A stretch of DNA of 64,000 bases from Alphaproteobacteria bacterium (GTDB lineage: Bacteria; Pseudomonadota; Alphaproteobacteria; SMXP01). Of the stretch, positions 34,571-44,237 are shown in pieces. The stretch is taken from positions 44,139 to 108,138 of the forward strand of contig JANQPV010000068.1 of the NCBI GenBank assembly GCA_028285305.1, in the 5' to 3' direction. Every line of letters begins with the position of its first letter. Within the stretch, counting starts at the first letter, position 1. The translations under genes and the position numbers were made by a program. The notes under the pieces were generated by a model. It saw only the letters and a program-made list of their open reading frames with translations. It was not told where the DNA came from and made no database searches.

Positions 34571-37500
34571 TGAAACGGTTCCTCCTCTTCTGTCTCGCCG
34601 CAATTGCCCTACTCCTTGTGGGTACGGTTGGTCTCACGCTGGTGCTCCTGAAATCGGGGCCCGGCCAGCAATTCACGTTTCGTACCCTCACGCCCATTAT
34701 CGAAGAGCGATTCGGTATTCGTGTTGAGGCGGGCGAAGTGGGCGGCAGTTGGCCGGAAGATCTGCACGCCAGAAAGATCACCCTCAGTGACGCGGAAGGC
34801 GTATGGTTTTATGCGGACCATATGGACTTTGTCTGGCACCCCCTCGCCTGGTTCGATGGCCATTTGAAGATCGATTTCGTGCTGCTGACGGATGCTGAGT
34901 TTATCCGTGCGCCAATTTTGCCGGCCGCGGACACACCATCGGAAGAAGAAGAAACGGGTGGCGGCGGTTTCAGCCTGCCTCTCATCACCATTGCGGACAG
35001 CGAAATCGAAAATGTCAAAATTGGCGAAGCGATCCTTGGTCAAGAGTTCGCCCTTGGCGGCAAGGTTGTCGCGGCCAAGGGCGCCGAGACTGCTCGTGCA
35101 GATATCGATTTGGACATTCGAAGCAAAGGCGAAACGGACCTCACAGCGCGACTGGAATGGGATCAGAGTACAGACTTATTCACGGCTTCTTTGGATTTGA
35201 GCGAAGAGCCGGGCGGGATCCTTGGTTTTCTTTCAAAAGTTGAGGGGCCCCTTATCCTTTCGTTGACAGGCGACGGGCCTGCATCAAGCTGGCAAGGGGA
35301 GATCTCAGGCGAATGGTCAGAGTTTGCGAACCTGACGGGAAACATCTCCTGCAACTGCGGTGATTTTAGCGCCTTTCGCACAGACACGGACATTGAATTG
35401 AGACCCGCCGCCCCCGCCTCACTCACGGACCAACTGGGGACCGACCTCACTTTATCGGCCTCAAAACGCGAAGAGCAAAGCGACGACATCTATGGCATTG
35501 AGCTGATGTCCGCTCGCGGTCCGTTGACCCTCTCGATCATCACCGCCGCAAAAGGGAATACGCGGACATTCAATCTGTCCGGATCCCTCACCCCATCGGA
35601 CACACCCCAAAACGAAGCGCTGTTGAAGCTGGGAGAGACCATTCGTTTCGCCTCTGACATTCGGCAGAACAAAGAAAGAGTGCTCGTTCGCACTTTCAAT
35701 GTCGACTCGGAAAACGCCGAGCTGACGTTGACGGATCTGATTTGGGCCGAAGGCCGCTTGGGCGGCGCCGATCTGAAGGCCAGCCTTCTCCTTGATCCGT
35801 GGCTCACGCTGCCGGACGGACTTGAAGACAACAGGCTTTCCGTCAATCTCTCAGCGGATCCTGCGCGCGGGGAAAAACTCGACATCCAAGGCACGGTCGC
35901 GGACCGGCATGGTCTTTTGGATCTCAATCTGACCGGAAATGCAGCAAGGGCGCTCGACACTTTCGTGCTTTCGCTTCAAGGAGAGAGTCAAGCCGTTCCG
36001 CTGGATGCGATGCTTGCCGCAGTCGATGTCCGTTCTCCCCTTTCCTTTACGGCAGACTTCCAACGGGACAGGGATACGTCTGCGCTTTCGGTCAGCTCAC
36101 AGATCTCTTGGGACAGCTTCGGCATTGCGAGCGATGATGTCAGAAACCTGGTCGTCAAGATTAACGCCGCTGAAAGCGTGGGGGCATTTACCGGCACCTT
36201 TTCCCTGGATGGAGAAGCCCGCAAATTCGATTCTTTCCTGCCCATTGAGGCAAGTTCCGCGTTCCTAAGCGAACCGGACGGGCCGCTTAGGGTGTCCGAC
36301 GTTATTGCGCGGGTCCCCGGAGCCACCGTCAGCGGAGAAGCTCGGCTCGAAGGCTCCCTTCCAGTCGGCACGCTGGACGCAGAGATCCGCAATCTCAAGG
36401 ACGTGCCCTTTGTCCCGGTGGACTGGGACGGCTCCTTGACGCTCAAAGCCAGCCATTCGAATACAGACGACATAGCATTGAATGTTCAGGCGCCGGTCCT
36501 CACTCTCGGTGCACAGCGCCTTGAGGGCCTCTCCGTTGAAGGCAAAGGCACCCTCGACCGCATGGCCCTTAAGGCGGCTCTGTCGTCGTTCGGTGATCCC
36601 GCCGCGCCCGTCGTCGACCAGTTGGACGCGTCGGCCGTTCTGTCCCTCAACAAGAGCGAACTCCGATTGGAGACCTTTTCCGCCATTGTGACCGACGAGC
36701 GCGTAACACTTGAGCGCTCCACTTCTCTCAACTTTGCCGGCGACCTGCCCCGCCTTGAGCCCCTCATCTTAACGACCTCCACGGGCGGGCGGCTTATTGC
36801 TGAAGCCGCACCGCAAGGAGAAGCCCTGACAGCGCGTCTGCGCGCAGAGACTATCCTGATCCCAACGACAGCTGTCACCGCAACGGGCCAAGCGAACTTC
36901 AATGCGGGGACAGAACAGGCGGATCTCGATTTCATACTTGAACCGGTGTCGCCGGAAGCCGCGCCGCAGCTCAAGTTGGACGGTTCCTGGAACGGCGCCC
37001 TCGCCAAATTGGACGGCGCGTTGCGCCTGGCGACGGATCCGTCGAGGCGAGAGCAAAGACGCACGGATCCGTTCTTTGCGTTTTCCTTGCCGGTTGCGCG
37101 CGGGACTGAAGGCAACATGGAGACAGGTGAGCTCAGCGGCACGATCGACTATCAAGGCCGTCTCAAGGACTTGCTTGCCTTCCTCGACATGGATCGTCAG
37201 TCGGCCGATGGACAACTGACCGTTCAGGGGACGCTTTCCGGTCCGATCGATACGCCGGCCTTCGTCGTGGACGCGGCCTTGAAAGACGCATACTATGTGC
37301 ATGACATTGCGGGCATTGATGTGATGCAGACGGAGGTTTCGGCGCGCTTTGAAGGCACCCTCGCCGAAGCAACGGGCTCGCTCTCCTTAACGGCTCACGA
37401 TGGCAGCTCCTCACAAGGCGCGCCGGCCTATCAGGCCACGGCTTCGTTCGAGCGCACTGAAGCCCTGCCCGTCAAACTTGATGCCGCCGTTGTGCTCGCC

Positions 37501-38445
37501 AACGCGGCTCTGGTGCAACGGGACGATCTCACGGCGGAGGCTTCGGCCGACCTCAAGCTGGCCGGGGCTTTGGACGACCTGGGGCTAACCGGAACAATCA
37601 GTGTAGAGAATGTGGATTACTCCATCCCCGCGCCACAACCGGCGCAAGTCAAAAAGCTGAACATTGTGCGCGTGGACGGTCCGGACGGCGCTCCGCTACC
37701 GGACGATGAGGCCGGAGGCGGCTTTCTCTCCCGGGTGAAGCTCAACGTCACTACAGAGGCGAATAACAGAATCTTTGTACGCGGGCGGGGCTTGGACACG
37801 GAATGGTCCGCTCGGCTGAAGACAACCGGCACGGCCGCCGCTCCCGTGCTGGACGGAAATCTCGCCGTTGTGCGCGGCTTTCTAGATTTTGGCGGGCGCA
37901 AATTCGACTTTGAGAAAGGCCGCATCCGGTTTGATCCCAATGGCGGGCTGGACCCCTTCTTGGATATTGCCGCAGCCAACGAGACCAAGTCCGACATCAA
38001 AGCGGGCCTGAAAGTGAGCGGCCGGGCCTCCGCCCCCAAGATTTCTCTTTATGCGGAGCCAAGCCTGCCGGAAGACGACGTGATGGCCTATGTCCTTTTC
38101 GGCAAGCCGGCCCAGGACCTCTCCAGCCTTGAGGCGCTGCAAGTGGCCCGGGCCGTGGCCAATCTGACCGGCACGGGCGGTCTCGGCGGCGGCGGGGTGC
38201 TGGATAAGACAAGGCGCTTTGTGGGTGTGGATGCCTTGTCAATCTCGACGGAAGGGGACGCCGTGGGTCTCTCCGTTGGCAAATATATTCGGGACGGGGT
38301 CTATGTCTCGGCCAATCAAGACCTCTCCGGCCAAGGCGGGTCGGTCTCCCTCGAAATCGAGGCCACCAAGAACATCACCGTGGAAACAGATGTGGGCCAG
38401 GACGCGGACGCGTCCGTATCGGTGAACTGGAAGCGGGATTATTAG
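34570..38445 (+). CDS. tamB: TamB, inner-membrane-anchored translocation/assembly module subunit
   Basis: 1291 aa, in the usual size range. N-terminal TM helix at about residues 5-27 (FCLAAIALLLVGTVGLTLVLL), then a long beta-helical periplasmic body and the conserved DUF490 C-terminal domain (about 950 to the end: VDYSIPAPQPAQVKKLNIV, LDFGGRKFDFEKGRIRFDP, LFGKPAQDLSSLEALQVARAV). The AsmA/YhdP-like body is thought to bridge the envelope and carry lipids or assemble outer-membrane proteins with TamA. Overlaps tamA by one base. Confidence 0.95.
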   Translation: MKRFLLFCLAAIALLLVGTVGLTLVLLKSGPGQQFTFRTLTPIIEERFGIRVEAGEVGGSWPEDLHARKITLSDAEGVWFYADHMDFVWHPLAWFDGHLKIDFVLLTDAEFIRAPILPAADTPSEEEETGGGGFSLPLITIADSEIENVKIGEAILGQEFALGGKVVAAKGAETARADIDLDIRSKGETDLTARLEWDQSTDLFTASLDLSEEPGGILGFLSKVEGPLILSLTGDGPASSWQGEISGEWSEFANLTGNISCNCGDFSAFRTDTDIELRPAAPASLTDQLGTDLTLSASKREEQSDDIYGIELMSARGPLTLSIITAAKGNTRTFNLSGSLTPSDTPQNEALLKLGETIRFASDIRQNKERVLVRTFNVDSENAELTLTDLIWAEGRLGGADLKASLLLDPWLTLPDGLEDNRLSVNLSADPARGEKLDIQGTVADRHGLLDLNLTGNAARALDTFVLSLQGESQAVPLDAMLAAVDVRSPLSFTADFQRDRDTSALSVSSQISWDSFGIASDDVRNLVVKINAAESVGAFTGTFSLDGEARKFDSFLPIEASSAFLSEPDGPLRVSDVIARVPGATVSGEARLEGSLPVGTLDAEIRNLKDVPFVPVDWDGSLTLKASHSNTDDIALNVQAPVLTLGAQRLEGLSVEGKGTLDRMALKAALSSFGDPAAPVVDQLDASAVLSLNKSELRLETFSAIVTDERVTLERSTSLNFAGDLPRLEPLILTTSTGGRLIAEAAPQGEALTARLRAETILIPTTAVTATGQANFNAGTEQADLDFILEPVSPEAAPQLKLDGSWNGALAKLDGALRLATDPSRREQRRTDPFFAFSLPVARGTEGNMETGELSGTIDYQGRLKDLLAFLDMDRQSADGQLTVQGTLSGPIDTPAFVVDAALKDAYYVHDIAGIDVMQTEVSARFEGTLAEATGSLSLTAHDGSSSQGAPAYQATASFERTEALPVKLDAAVVLANAALVQRDDLTAEASADLKLAGALDDLGLTGTISVENVDYSIPAPQPAQVKKLNIVRVDGPDGAPLPDDEAGGGFLSRVKLNVTTEANNRIFVRGRGLDTEWSARLKTTGTAAAPVLDGNLAVVRGFLDFGGRKFDFEKGRIRFDPNGGLDPFLDIAAANETKSDIKAGLKVSGRASAPKISLYAEPSLPEDDVMAYVLFGKPAQDLSSLEALQVARAVANLTGTGGLGGGGVLDKTRRFVGVDALSISTEGDAVGLSVGKYIRDGVYVSANQDLSGQGGSVSLEIEATKNITVETDVGQDADASVSVNWKRDY

Positions 38446-38517
38446 TGGGGTGGTCCGCGGTAAGCAGATGAGATCTGAGAGACGCGACTCAGTCTTTCAG
38501 GTCAGCGCCCGTTCCGG

Positions 38518-39318
38518 CTACTCCCCCACCCGCTCGAACTTGGGCGGGCGGCGCTCCACGAAGGAGGCGACCCCCTCGTTGGAGTCGGGCCAATCGAGGC
38601 TGTCGGCCACGTACTCGTAGGTGTCTCGGGCGGCCGGGTCATAGGCCTGAGCCCAATGGCGATAAGTCTGTTCCTTCATGGCGCGGAGGGATTTGGGAGC
38701 GACATTGGCGGCCAGCTCGCGCACATAGTTCTGGGCCATCTCGCAAGCGCCTCCAGCAGGCGCCAAACGCTCGGCTAGACCGATGCGGTGGGCTTCTTCT
38801 CCACCGACTTTGCGGGAGCTCCACATCAAGTCGAGCGCATTGCCGGTGCCTACGAGGCGGGGCAGAACCCAACTGATCCCGTGTTCGGCCACAAGGGCCC
38901 GCTTGGAAAAGACGACGGTGAAGGCGGCCTCGGGCGCGGCCACACGGATGTCCGAGAGCACGGCGAGCACAAACCCGCCGCCCGCCGCCGGGCCGTTGAC
39001 GGCGGCGATGATGGGTTTGGGGATGGTTAGGAAATAGGAGAAGAGGCCGGGTGCTTCGTCGGGGACGGGCTTGTCCAATGTTGCGGCGCCGCCGCTGGTG
39101 CTGTTTGCCAGATCCTCCATGTCGAGCCCGGCCGAAAAGCCGCGTCCCGCCCCGGTGATCACGATACCGACGACTTTCGTGTCGGCGGCGGCATCTTCCA
39201 CGGCATTTCGGATCTCAGCCAGCATCGGGTAGTTCATGGCATTGAGCCGGTCCGGCCGGTTGAGGGTTATGGTCGCGACCGGGTCGTTGATCTCATAGAG
39301 AATGTGCTCGTAGGGCAT
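38518..39318 (-). CDS. Enoyl-CoA hydratase/isomerase family protein
   Basis: 266 aa, crotonase fold. Oxyanion segment GAGRGFSAGLDM near residues 56-67, NGPAAGGGFVLAVLSDIRVA near 108-127, and a catalytic-acid region AEHGISWVLPRLVGTGNAL. This is a second, divergent paralogue of the gene at 5161 and lacks the PaaG-like GLVPDG motif. Acyl-CoA substrate unknown. Transcribed leftward; about 140 bases from the LLM gene on the same strand with a repeat between them. Confidence 0.9.
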   Translation of the reverse strand: MPYEHILYEINDPVATITLNRPDRLNAMNYPMLAEIRNAVEDAAADTKVVGIVITGAGRGFSAGLDMEDLANSTSGGAATLDKPVPDEAPGLFSYFLTIPKPIIAAVNGPAAGGGFVLAVLSDIRVAAPEAAFTVVFSKRALVAEHGISWVLPRLVGTGNALDLMWSSRKVGGEEAHRIGLAERLAPAGGACEMAQNYVRELAANVAPKSLRAMKEQTYRHWAQAYDPAARDTYEYVADSLDWPDSNEGVASFVERRPPKFERVGE

Positions 39319-39342
39319 GGGGTCCTCAAATTATTGCGCTGT

Positions 39343-39453
39343 CTTCTGTCATTGCGGGGCCGCACCGGCGGAAGCAATGCAGATTTTCATATTCCTGCTT
39401 ATGCTGCTCCGGATTGCTTGTTCGCGCAAGCGCGCCTCGCAATGACGGCGAAG
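39343..39453. repeat. Degenerate imperfect inverted repeat, copy 2
   Basis: The ends, cttctgtcattgcggggc and cctcgcaatgacggcgaag, are near-inverse, with an inner pair gaagcaatgcag/cggattgcttg. This is a cleaner copy of the family at 5996-6100, lying between two same-strand genes. Confidence 0.6.
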
Positions 39454-39460
39454 ACTGTGA

Positions 39461-40471
39461 TCAACCGCCCACGCGGCCCGGCAGTTCCAGCGCTTGTTGC
39501 AGGTATTCCGCCTGGTGCTCGGCAGGGACGCCGATAGACGGAAGGAAGATCATCGGCTCCGGCGTTAAGTGGGACCATTGCTTGAGGCGATCCGGCGCTT
39601 CGTCCGGTGTGCAGGCGATGGCGATTTGATCAACCAGATCGTCGGGGATGCACTCCCCCATGGCGTTGAAATCATAGGTCGCCAGATGCGCTCGGCAGGC
39701 TTTGCCCACATCCCGGGCCCCATGAATGTCGAGAATGGAGTGGTACTGTTCGACGCTGAAGGAAAAACCGATTTGCCGCTTGGCGTCCACGATGGCTTTG
39801 TCCCGGTCCGGATGAATGGCGGTGATGAGATGGGGATAGATAGGACAGGTGTCCTTTGGACGACCGACTTTCTCGACCGTTTCCTCCAGGATTGGCAGGG
39901 TCACCTCCTCGTGCCATTTGCGGCTGTGCACGGGATGCCCCACCATGCCGTCGGCCACTGTCCCGGCGGCCGCGATCATGCCCCGGTTGACGGCTGCAAG
40001 CCAGATGGGGATCTGCCGCGCGCCACCGCCGCGCATATAGGCGGGGATCTTCACATTCCAGGCCTCCCCCTCCCACTTGAAACCGAGCCCCGTCGTGGCG
40101 AAAACCTCTCGCAACAAAGCGATCAGCTCTTTCACCTTGGTGACCGGCTTGCCGTAGGGAACCGCGAACCAATCCTCGTTCATGCGCTGGAGGCCCGTGC
40201 CCAAGCCGAGATTGAGCCGGCCGCCGGAAATGGCGTCGATGTCAAGGGCGGCGCTCGCCAACACCATGGGTGAGCGGGTGAAGGTATTGGCGATACCTGT
40301 CCCGACCCGAATTTTTTCGGTCACGGCTGCGATGGCGCTGAGGCGCACAAGGGCGTTGCTTGCGAAAAAGTCCACCGTGTACACGGAGTTGAAGCCAGCT
40401 TCCTCTGCCCGCTTGGCCGTTTCGATTTCGTCCCGCGGTGATCCACTTGTTAACAAAAGGCCGAGTTTCAT
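39461..40471 (-). CDS. LLM class flavin-dependent oxidoreductase
   Basis: 336 aa. MKLGLLLTSGSPRDEIETAKRAEEAGFNSVYTVDFFASN opens the barrel; KIRVGTGIANTFTRSPMVLASAALDIDAISGGRLNLGLGTG is the conserved core. Resembles F420-dependent methylene-tetrahydromethanopterin-reductase-like LLM proteins. It is the longest of the four LLM proteins in the window. Its start is 28 bases from the stop of the SulP gene, on the same strand. Confidence 0.88.
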   Translation of the reverse strand: MKLGLLLTSGSPRDEIETAKRAEEAGFNSVYTVDFFASNALVRLSAIAAVTEKIRVGTGIANTFTRSPMVLASAALDIDAISGGRLNLGLGTGLQRMNEDWFAVPYGKPVTKVKELIALLREVFATTGLGFKWEGEAWNVKIPAYMRGGGARQIPIWLAAVNRGMIAAAGTVADGMVGHPVHSRKWHEEVTLPILEETVEKVGRPKDTCPIYPHLITAIHPDRDKAIVDAKRQIGFSFSVEQYHSILDIHGARDVGKACRAHLATYDFNAMGECIPDDLVDQIAIACTPDEAPDRLKQWSHLTPEPMIFLPSIGVPAEHQAEYLQQALELPGRVGG

Positions 40472-40498
40472 GGAGCATCTCCTTTGGGTACGGATGGT

Positions 40499-42313
40499 TC
40501 AATCGCCAGGTGCCGAAGCAAGGCGGGCCCGGGAATACAGCGCTGCATTCATGGCGCGCTCGGCGCAGTCCTTGTCCAGATCCTGCATGGCCTGATATTG
40601 ATGCAGATAGACGTTGCCCGTCAAATTCTCCAAAAAGTCTGTCCGATTGAGGCGGTCCATGACCGGGCCTTTGACCTCAGAGAGATGAAGTGCAACTCCC
40701 GCTTCCTTTAGTCTCGCATTGATGGCCTCAAGACTGGCAAGACCGCTTTCGTCGATCATGTTTACGGCCGGGCACATGAGGACCAGGTGAGTGATTTGGG
40801 GGCGGTCAGCAATTTCTTTGTAGACCAAATCCTCAAAGAACCGGGAGTTGGCAAAATAGAGACTTTCGTCGACCCGTAGGGTGAGAACGCATTCGCTGAG
40901 TTGCACGTCGTGACGATCCACGTTGCGAAAATGCTGTGTGCCGGGAACTTGGCCGACTATGGCAAAATGCGGCCGGCTGGTGTGGTACAGATGGAGGAGG
41001 ATGGCGAGTCCCACGCCCACCATGATGCCGAGTTCAACCCCTGCGGTCAGCGTAATGAGGATTGTTCCCATCATGGCGATGAAGTCTCGTTTGGAATAGA
41101 TCCAAGCTCTCTTAATCGCAGACAGATCCACTAGAGATAGGACGGCGACGATGATCGTGGCGCCGAGCACCGCAATGGGCAGCGCGTAGAGCACAGGGGT
41201 CAAAAACAGAGCAGCCAATGCGATTCCGATGGCCGTGAAGATACCTGCTGCCGGTGTCTGCGCGCCGGCATCGAAATTGACGGCCGAGCGGGCAAAGCCG
41301 CCGGTCACCGGGTAACCGCCGGAAAAGCCGGCAGCGAGGTTGGCCGTCCCAAGGCCGATAAGTTCTTGGTTTGGATCAACGCGTTGCCGCCTCTTCGCTG
41401 CCAGGGTTTGGGCCACGGATACGGATTCGACGAAGCCCACCAAACTGATCAGGGCCGCGGACCCGATTAGGGCCGTCATCAGATCTGGAGACAGTTGCGG
41501 CATCGCAAGAGCGGGCAAACCGGACGGAACCTCGCCGACGATACGGACTCCGGCAGCCTCCAGGCCCAAGAACTGCACAGCCAAGATTCCTCCCGCGACA
41601 GCAAATACCGGGGCGGTCCGCGTGAACATTGCCGCGGTGCTTTCCGAGAGCCTCAATCCAATAAGGGTCCGCTTTAGGCCGGACCGGGACCAAAAAAGAA
41701 AGATGATCGCTGACGCCCCAATGATCAGTGTCGGACCATTTGTCTCGGACAGGTGGGCGCCCAACTGAGGGACGATCTCTAAGAGAGTGTGGCCGGAGAC
41801 GGATATGCCGAAAATGTGCTTGAGCTGGCTGGCCGCGATAATGAGACCGGATGCGGTGATGAAGCCTGAAATGACGGGATGGCTCAAAAAATTGGCGAGG
41901 AAGCCGAGGCGAAAGAGTCCCATGGCCAATAGGATGAGGCCTGAAAGAAGGGCGAGCATGAGCGCCGCGGCGATGTATTCGGGCGTTCCCTGCGCGGCGA
42001 TGGAACCCGCCGCGGCCGCCGTCATGAGGGAAGCGACGGCGACAGGTCCAACGGCGAGCGTGCGGCTGGTGCCGAATAGAGCATAGGCAACGAGCGGCAA
42101 TATCGAGGCATAGAGGCCAATTTCCGGCGGCAGTCCCGCCAACATAGCGTACGCCAGCGATTGCGGGATCAGCATTATGGTAACGATCACGGCGGCGAGC
42201 AGATCACCGGCTAGATCTTTGCGGCGATAGTTTCGGCCCCACTCAACAATCGGCAGGTACTTTGAGAACCGCGCACCTTTGCTCGGCATTTTCATGCCGG
42301 GCTTCTGGGTCAT
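40499..42313 (-). CDS. SulP family inorganic anion transporter with STAS domain
   Basis: 604 aa. The SulP signature region PQSLAYAMLAGLPPEIGLYAS is near residue 50, within about 12-14 TM helices (VISGFITASGLIIAASQLKHIFG in the middle). The STAS domain occupies the C-terminal 130 residues (ILTLRVDESLYFANSRFFEDLV and MCPAVNMIDESGLASLEAI). SulP proteins carry sulfate, bicarbonate, or other small anions, often with Na+ or H+. Substrate not certain; the presence of SbtA in the window means bicarbonate is possible but unproven. Confidence 0.94.
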   Translation of the reverse strand: MTQKPGMKMPSKGARFSKYLPIVEWGRNYRRKDLAGDLLAAVIVTIMLIPQSLAYAMLAGLPPEIGLYASILPLVAYALFGTSRTLAVGPVAVASLMTAAAAGSIAAQGTPEYIAAALMLALLSGLILLAMGLFRLGFLANFLSHPVISGFITASGLIIAASQLKHIFGISVSGHTLLEIVPQLGAHLSETNGPTLIIGASAIIFLFWSRSGLKRTLIGLRLSESTAAMFTRTAPVFAVAGGILAVQFLGLEAAGVRIVGEVPSGLPALAMPQLSPDLMTALIGSAALISLVGFVESVSVAQTLAAKRRQRVDPNQELIGLGTANLAAGFSGGYPVTGGFARSAVNFDAGAQTPAAGIFTAIGIALAALFLTPVLYALPIAVLGATIIVAVLSLVDLSAIKRAWIYSKRDFIAMMGTILITLTAGVELGIMVGVGLAILLHLYHTSRPHFAIVGQVPGTQHFRNVDRHDVQLSECVLTLRVDESLYFANSRFFEDLVYKEIADRPQITHLVLMCPAVNMIDESGLASLEAINARLKEAGVALHLSEVKGPVMDRLNRTDFLENLTGNVYLHQYQAMQDLDKDCAERAMNAALYSRARLASAPGD

Positions 42314-42425
42314 GCCGGCCTCCTCGATCGCATACTTAGACGACCGGTAGTCCGGTCCAGAGCTTTAGGCAAGCCCCTTTCCTGCGGCCAGGGCGCGCGT
42401 AGGCACTCGTTCGGGCGCGCACTCT

Positions 42426-43754
42426 CTATTCGCGGACCATCACCGGTAAATCGGTAATCCCGCGAATAAAGCTGGAGCGCAGATATTTCGGCTCGCCCAC
42501 TAGCTCTATGCGGGAGAACCGTTTCAAAATTTCTTCCCAAAGGATCCTGAGCTGCATTTCTCCAAGGCGATTGCCAAGACAGCGATGAATACCATATCCA
42601 AACGAGAGGTGATGGCGCGCCCGGTCCCGGTCGATCAGAAACTCGTTCGCGCGCGGAATTTCTTCTTCATCGCGGTTTCCAGACACATACCACATTACGA
42701 CACGGTCATGTCTTTTGATCTTTTGGCCCGCGATCTCGGTGTCCTCCAAAGCGGTTCGGCACATGTGGGCCACCGGCGACTGCCAGCGGATGATTTCAGA
42801 GACCATGTTGGGGATGATATCCGGATTATCGATGAGCTTTTGATATTCGTCTGGGTATTGATTAAGGGCCAGAACACCGCCGGTGATGGAATTGCGTGTC
42901 GTATCGTTTCCGCCGACGATCAACAAAAGGATGTTGCCGAGATATTCGTTGGGCGACATGTTTTTGGTCGATTCGCCGTGGACAAGCATAGAGATCAAAT
43001 CTGAGCCGGGCTGCGGACGAGACGCCCGCTCCTTCCACACGGCGTCGAAATATTCAAAGCACTTCCAGAGTTCTTTGAAGCCGTCTTCGAGCGTGTCGAA
43101 AAAGTCAGGATCATTGAGGCGTTCCACCGTATCCGACCAGTGGATCAATTTGTGGCGATCCTCGAAGGGTACGTCGAACAGGGTGGTCAGCATCTGACCG
43201 GTCAGTTCCACCGACACCTTGCGCACCCAATTGAACTCTTCATTGCGAGGCAATTCGTCGAGAATCTTGCCCGCACGTTCACGGATCAAAGGCTCGAATT
43301 CCTTGAGACTCACCGGTGTGAATTTGGGCGACACGACTTTTCTTTGTTCTTCGTGCTTCGGCGGATCCTGCATGATGAACATGGGCAGGTGGGTAAGCGG
43401 GTCCGGCTCTTCCGTCAAAATTTCTCCGCCCAAACGAATACCGCCATTCATGATATCGGACGAGAATATCTGGTGGTTTGTGTCCACATGCATAATGTCT
43501 TTGAACTTTGTAACAGACCAATAAGGGCCGTACTGACTCTCTTCACACAAATGAACGGGACACTCTTTGCGCAAGCGTTCGAAGTAAGGAAGGACCGTGT
43601 TCGCTTCGAACAGATCATTGTGCGCCGGATTGAGTTTCGGCAAAGGGATCTCGTACGGATCTTGATGGACGTCAATGGCCCATTCCTGGGCGAAGTCTTT
43701 GTTGGATCGTTTCAGTTCCTCCCGATTTGTGTTCGGGGCATGCGACTCGGCCAT
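42426..43754 (-). CDS. Cytochrome P450, CYP153-like alkane hydroxylase
   Basis: 442 aa. Heme ligand Cys392 lies in FGYGIHRCLGN, the ExxR motif is E320-I-I-R323, and GNDTT (282-286) is the oxygen-activating I-helix. The sequences LPMFIMQDPPKHEEQRKVVSP and VVMWYVSGNRDEEEIP are typical of CYP153, which terminally hydroxylates n-alkanes and fatty acids. No ferredoxin or ferredoxin reductase gene is adjacent, so redox partners must be encoded elsewhere. Cytosolic. Confidence 0.9.
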   Translation of the reverse strand: MAESHAPNTNREELKRSNKDFAQEWAIDVHQDPYEIPLPKLNPAHNDLFEANTVLPYFERLRKECPVHLCEESQYGPYWSVTKFKDIMHVDTNHQIFSSDIMNGGIRLGGEILTEEPDPLTHLPMFIMQDPPKHEEQRKVVSPKFTPVSLKEFEPLIRERAGKILDELPRNEEFNWVRKVSVELTGQMLTTLFDVPFEDRHKLIHWSDTVERLNDPDFFDTLEDGFKELWKCFEYFDAVWKERASRPQPGSDLISMLVHGESTKNMSPNEYLGNILLLIVGGNDTTRNSITGGVLALNQYPDEYQKLIDNPDIIPNMVSEIIRWQSPVAHMCRTALEDTEIAGQKIKRHDRVVMWYVSGNRDEEEIPRANEFLIDRDRARHHLSFGYGIHRCLGNRLGEMQLRILWEEILKRFSRIELVGEPKYLRSSFIRGITDLPVMVRE

Positions 43755-44237
43755 ACAAACCTTCCTTCGGCGATAATTGTGCCAGAAATAACACCTACGT
43801 CACGTTAAATCTAAGCTGTCGTTGAGATAGGTCAAGGAGGCCGCCAGGTAGTCTAACGATGTCTTCTTGCACTTCGAACCAAATGCTACTCCGTAACTCA
43901 GGTAGTTCCAAAATGTCTGCGTCCTACCGCGCCTTATCGGCATATCGGAAAATAATCGAGGCCCTACTCGAGGATTCGGGACTTCCATCACGTACTCCGT
44001 TTCGCAACCCGACAATCTGCTGTCCACAATCGCGAGGAGGACTTGATAAATCGATGTGTCGATTTCGTTTGCTCTACTTGTCCACATCAAACTTGAGACC
44101 AAATTATTTTAGCTCGTATCTCTGGTATCTGATATTTTGCGACTCGTTAATACTGGTGGTCTTAAGCATTTACGCGCGAGACTAATCAGACGGAAACTCA
44201 GTTCTTTCCGCAACGGGAACCCATCGGAGGATTGGAT
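43755..44237. other. Intergenic region before the macrodomain island
   Basis: About 480 AT-richer bases. Open frames of around 100 codons occur on both strands but have no recognisable motif or good start. This change of base composition marks the left edge of the DarG/DarT island. Confidence 0.4.

Noticed and set aside
39569..40273. 234-codon frame antisense to the LLM gene
   Set aside because: Antisense shadow; the sense protein has full LLM motifs.
43800..44185. Frames of about 100 codons on both strands before the macrodomain gene
   Set aside because: They overlap one another in opposite directions, lack an RBS and have no familiar motif.
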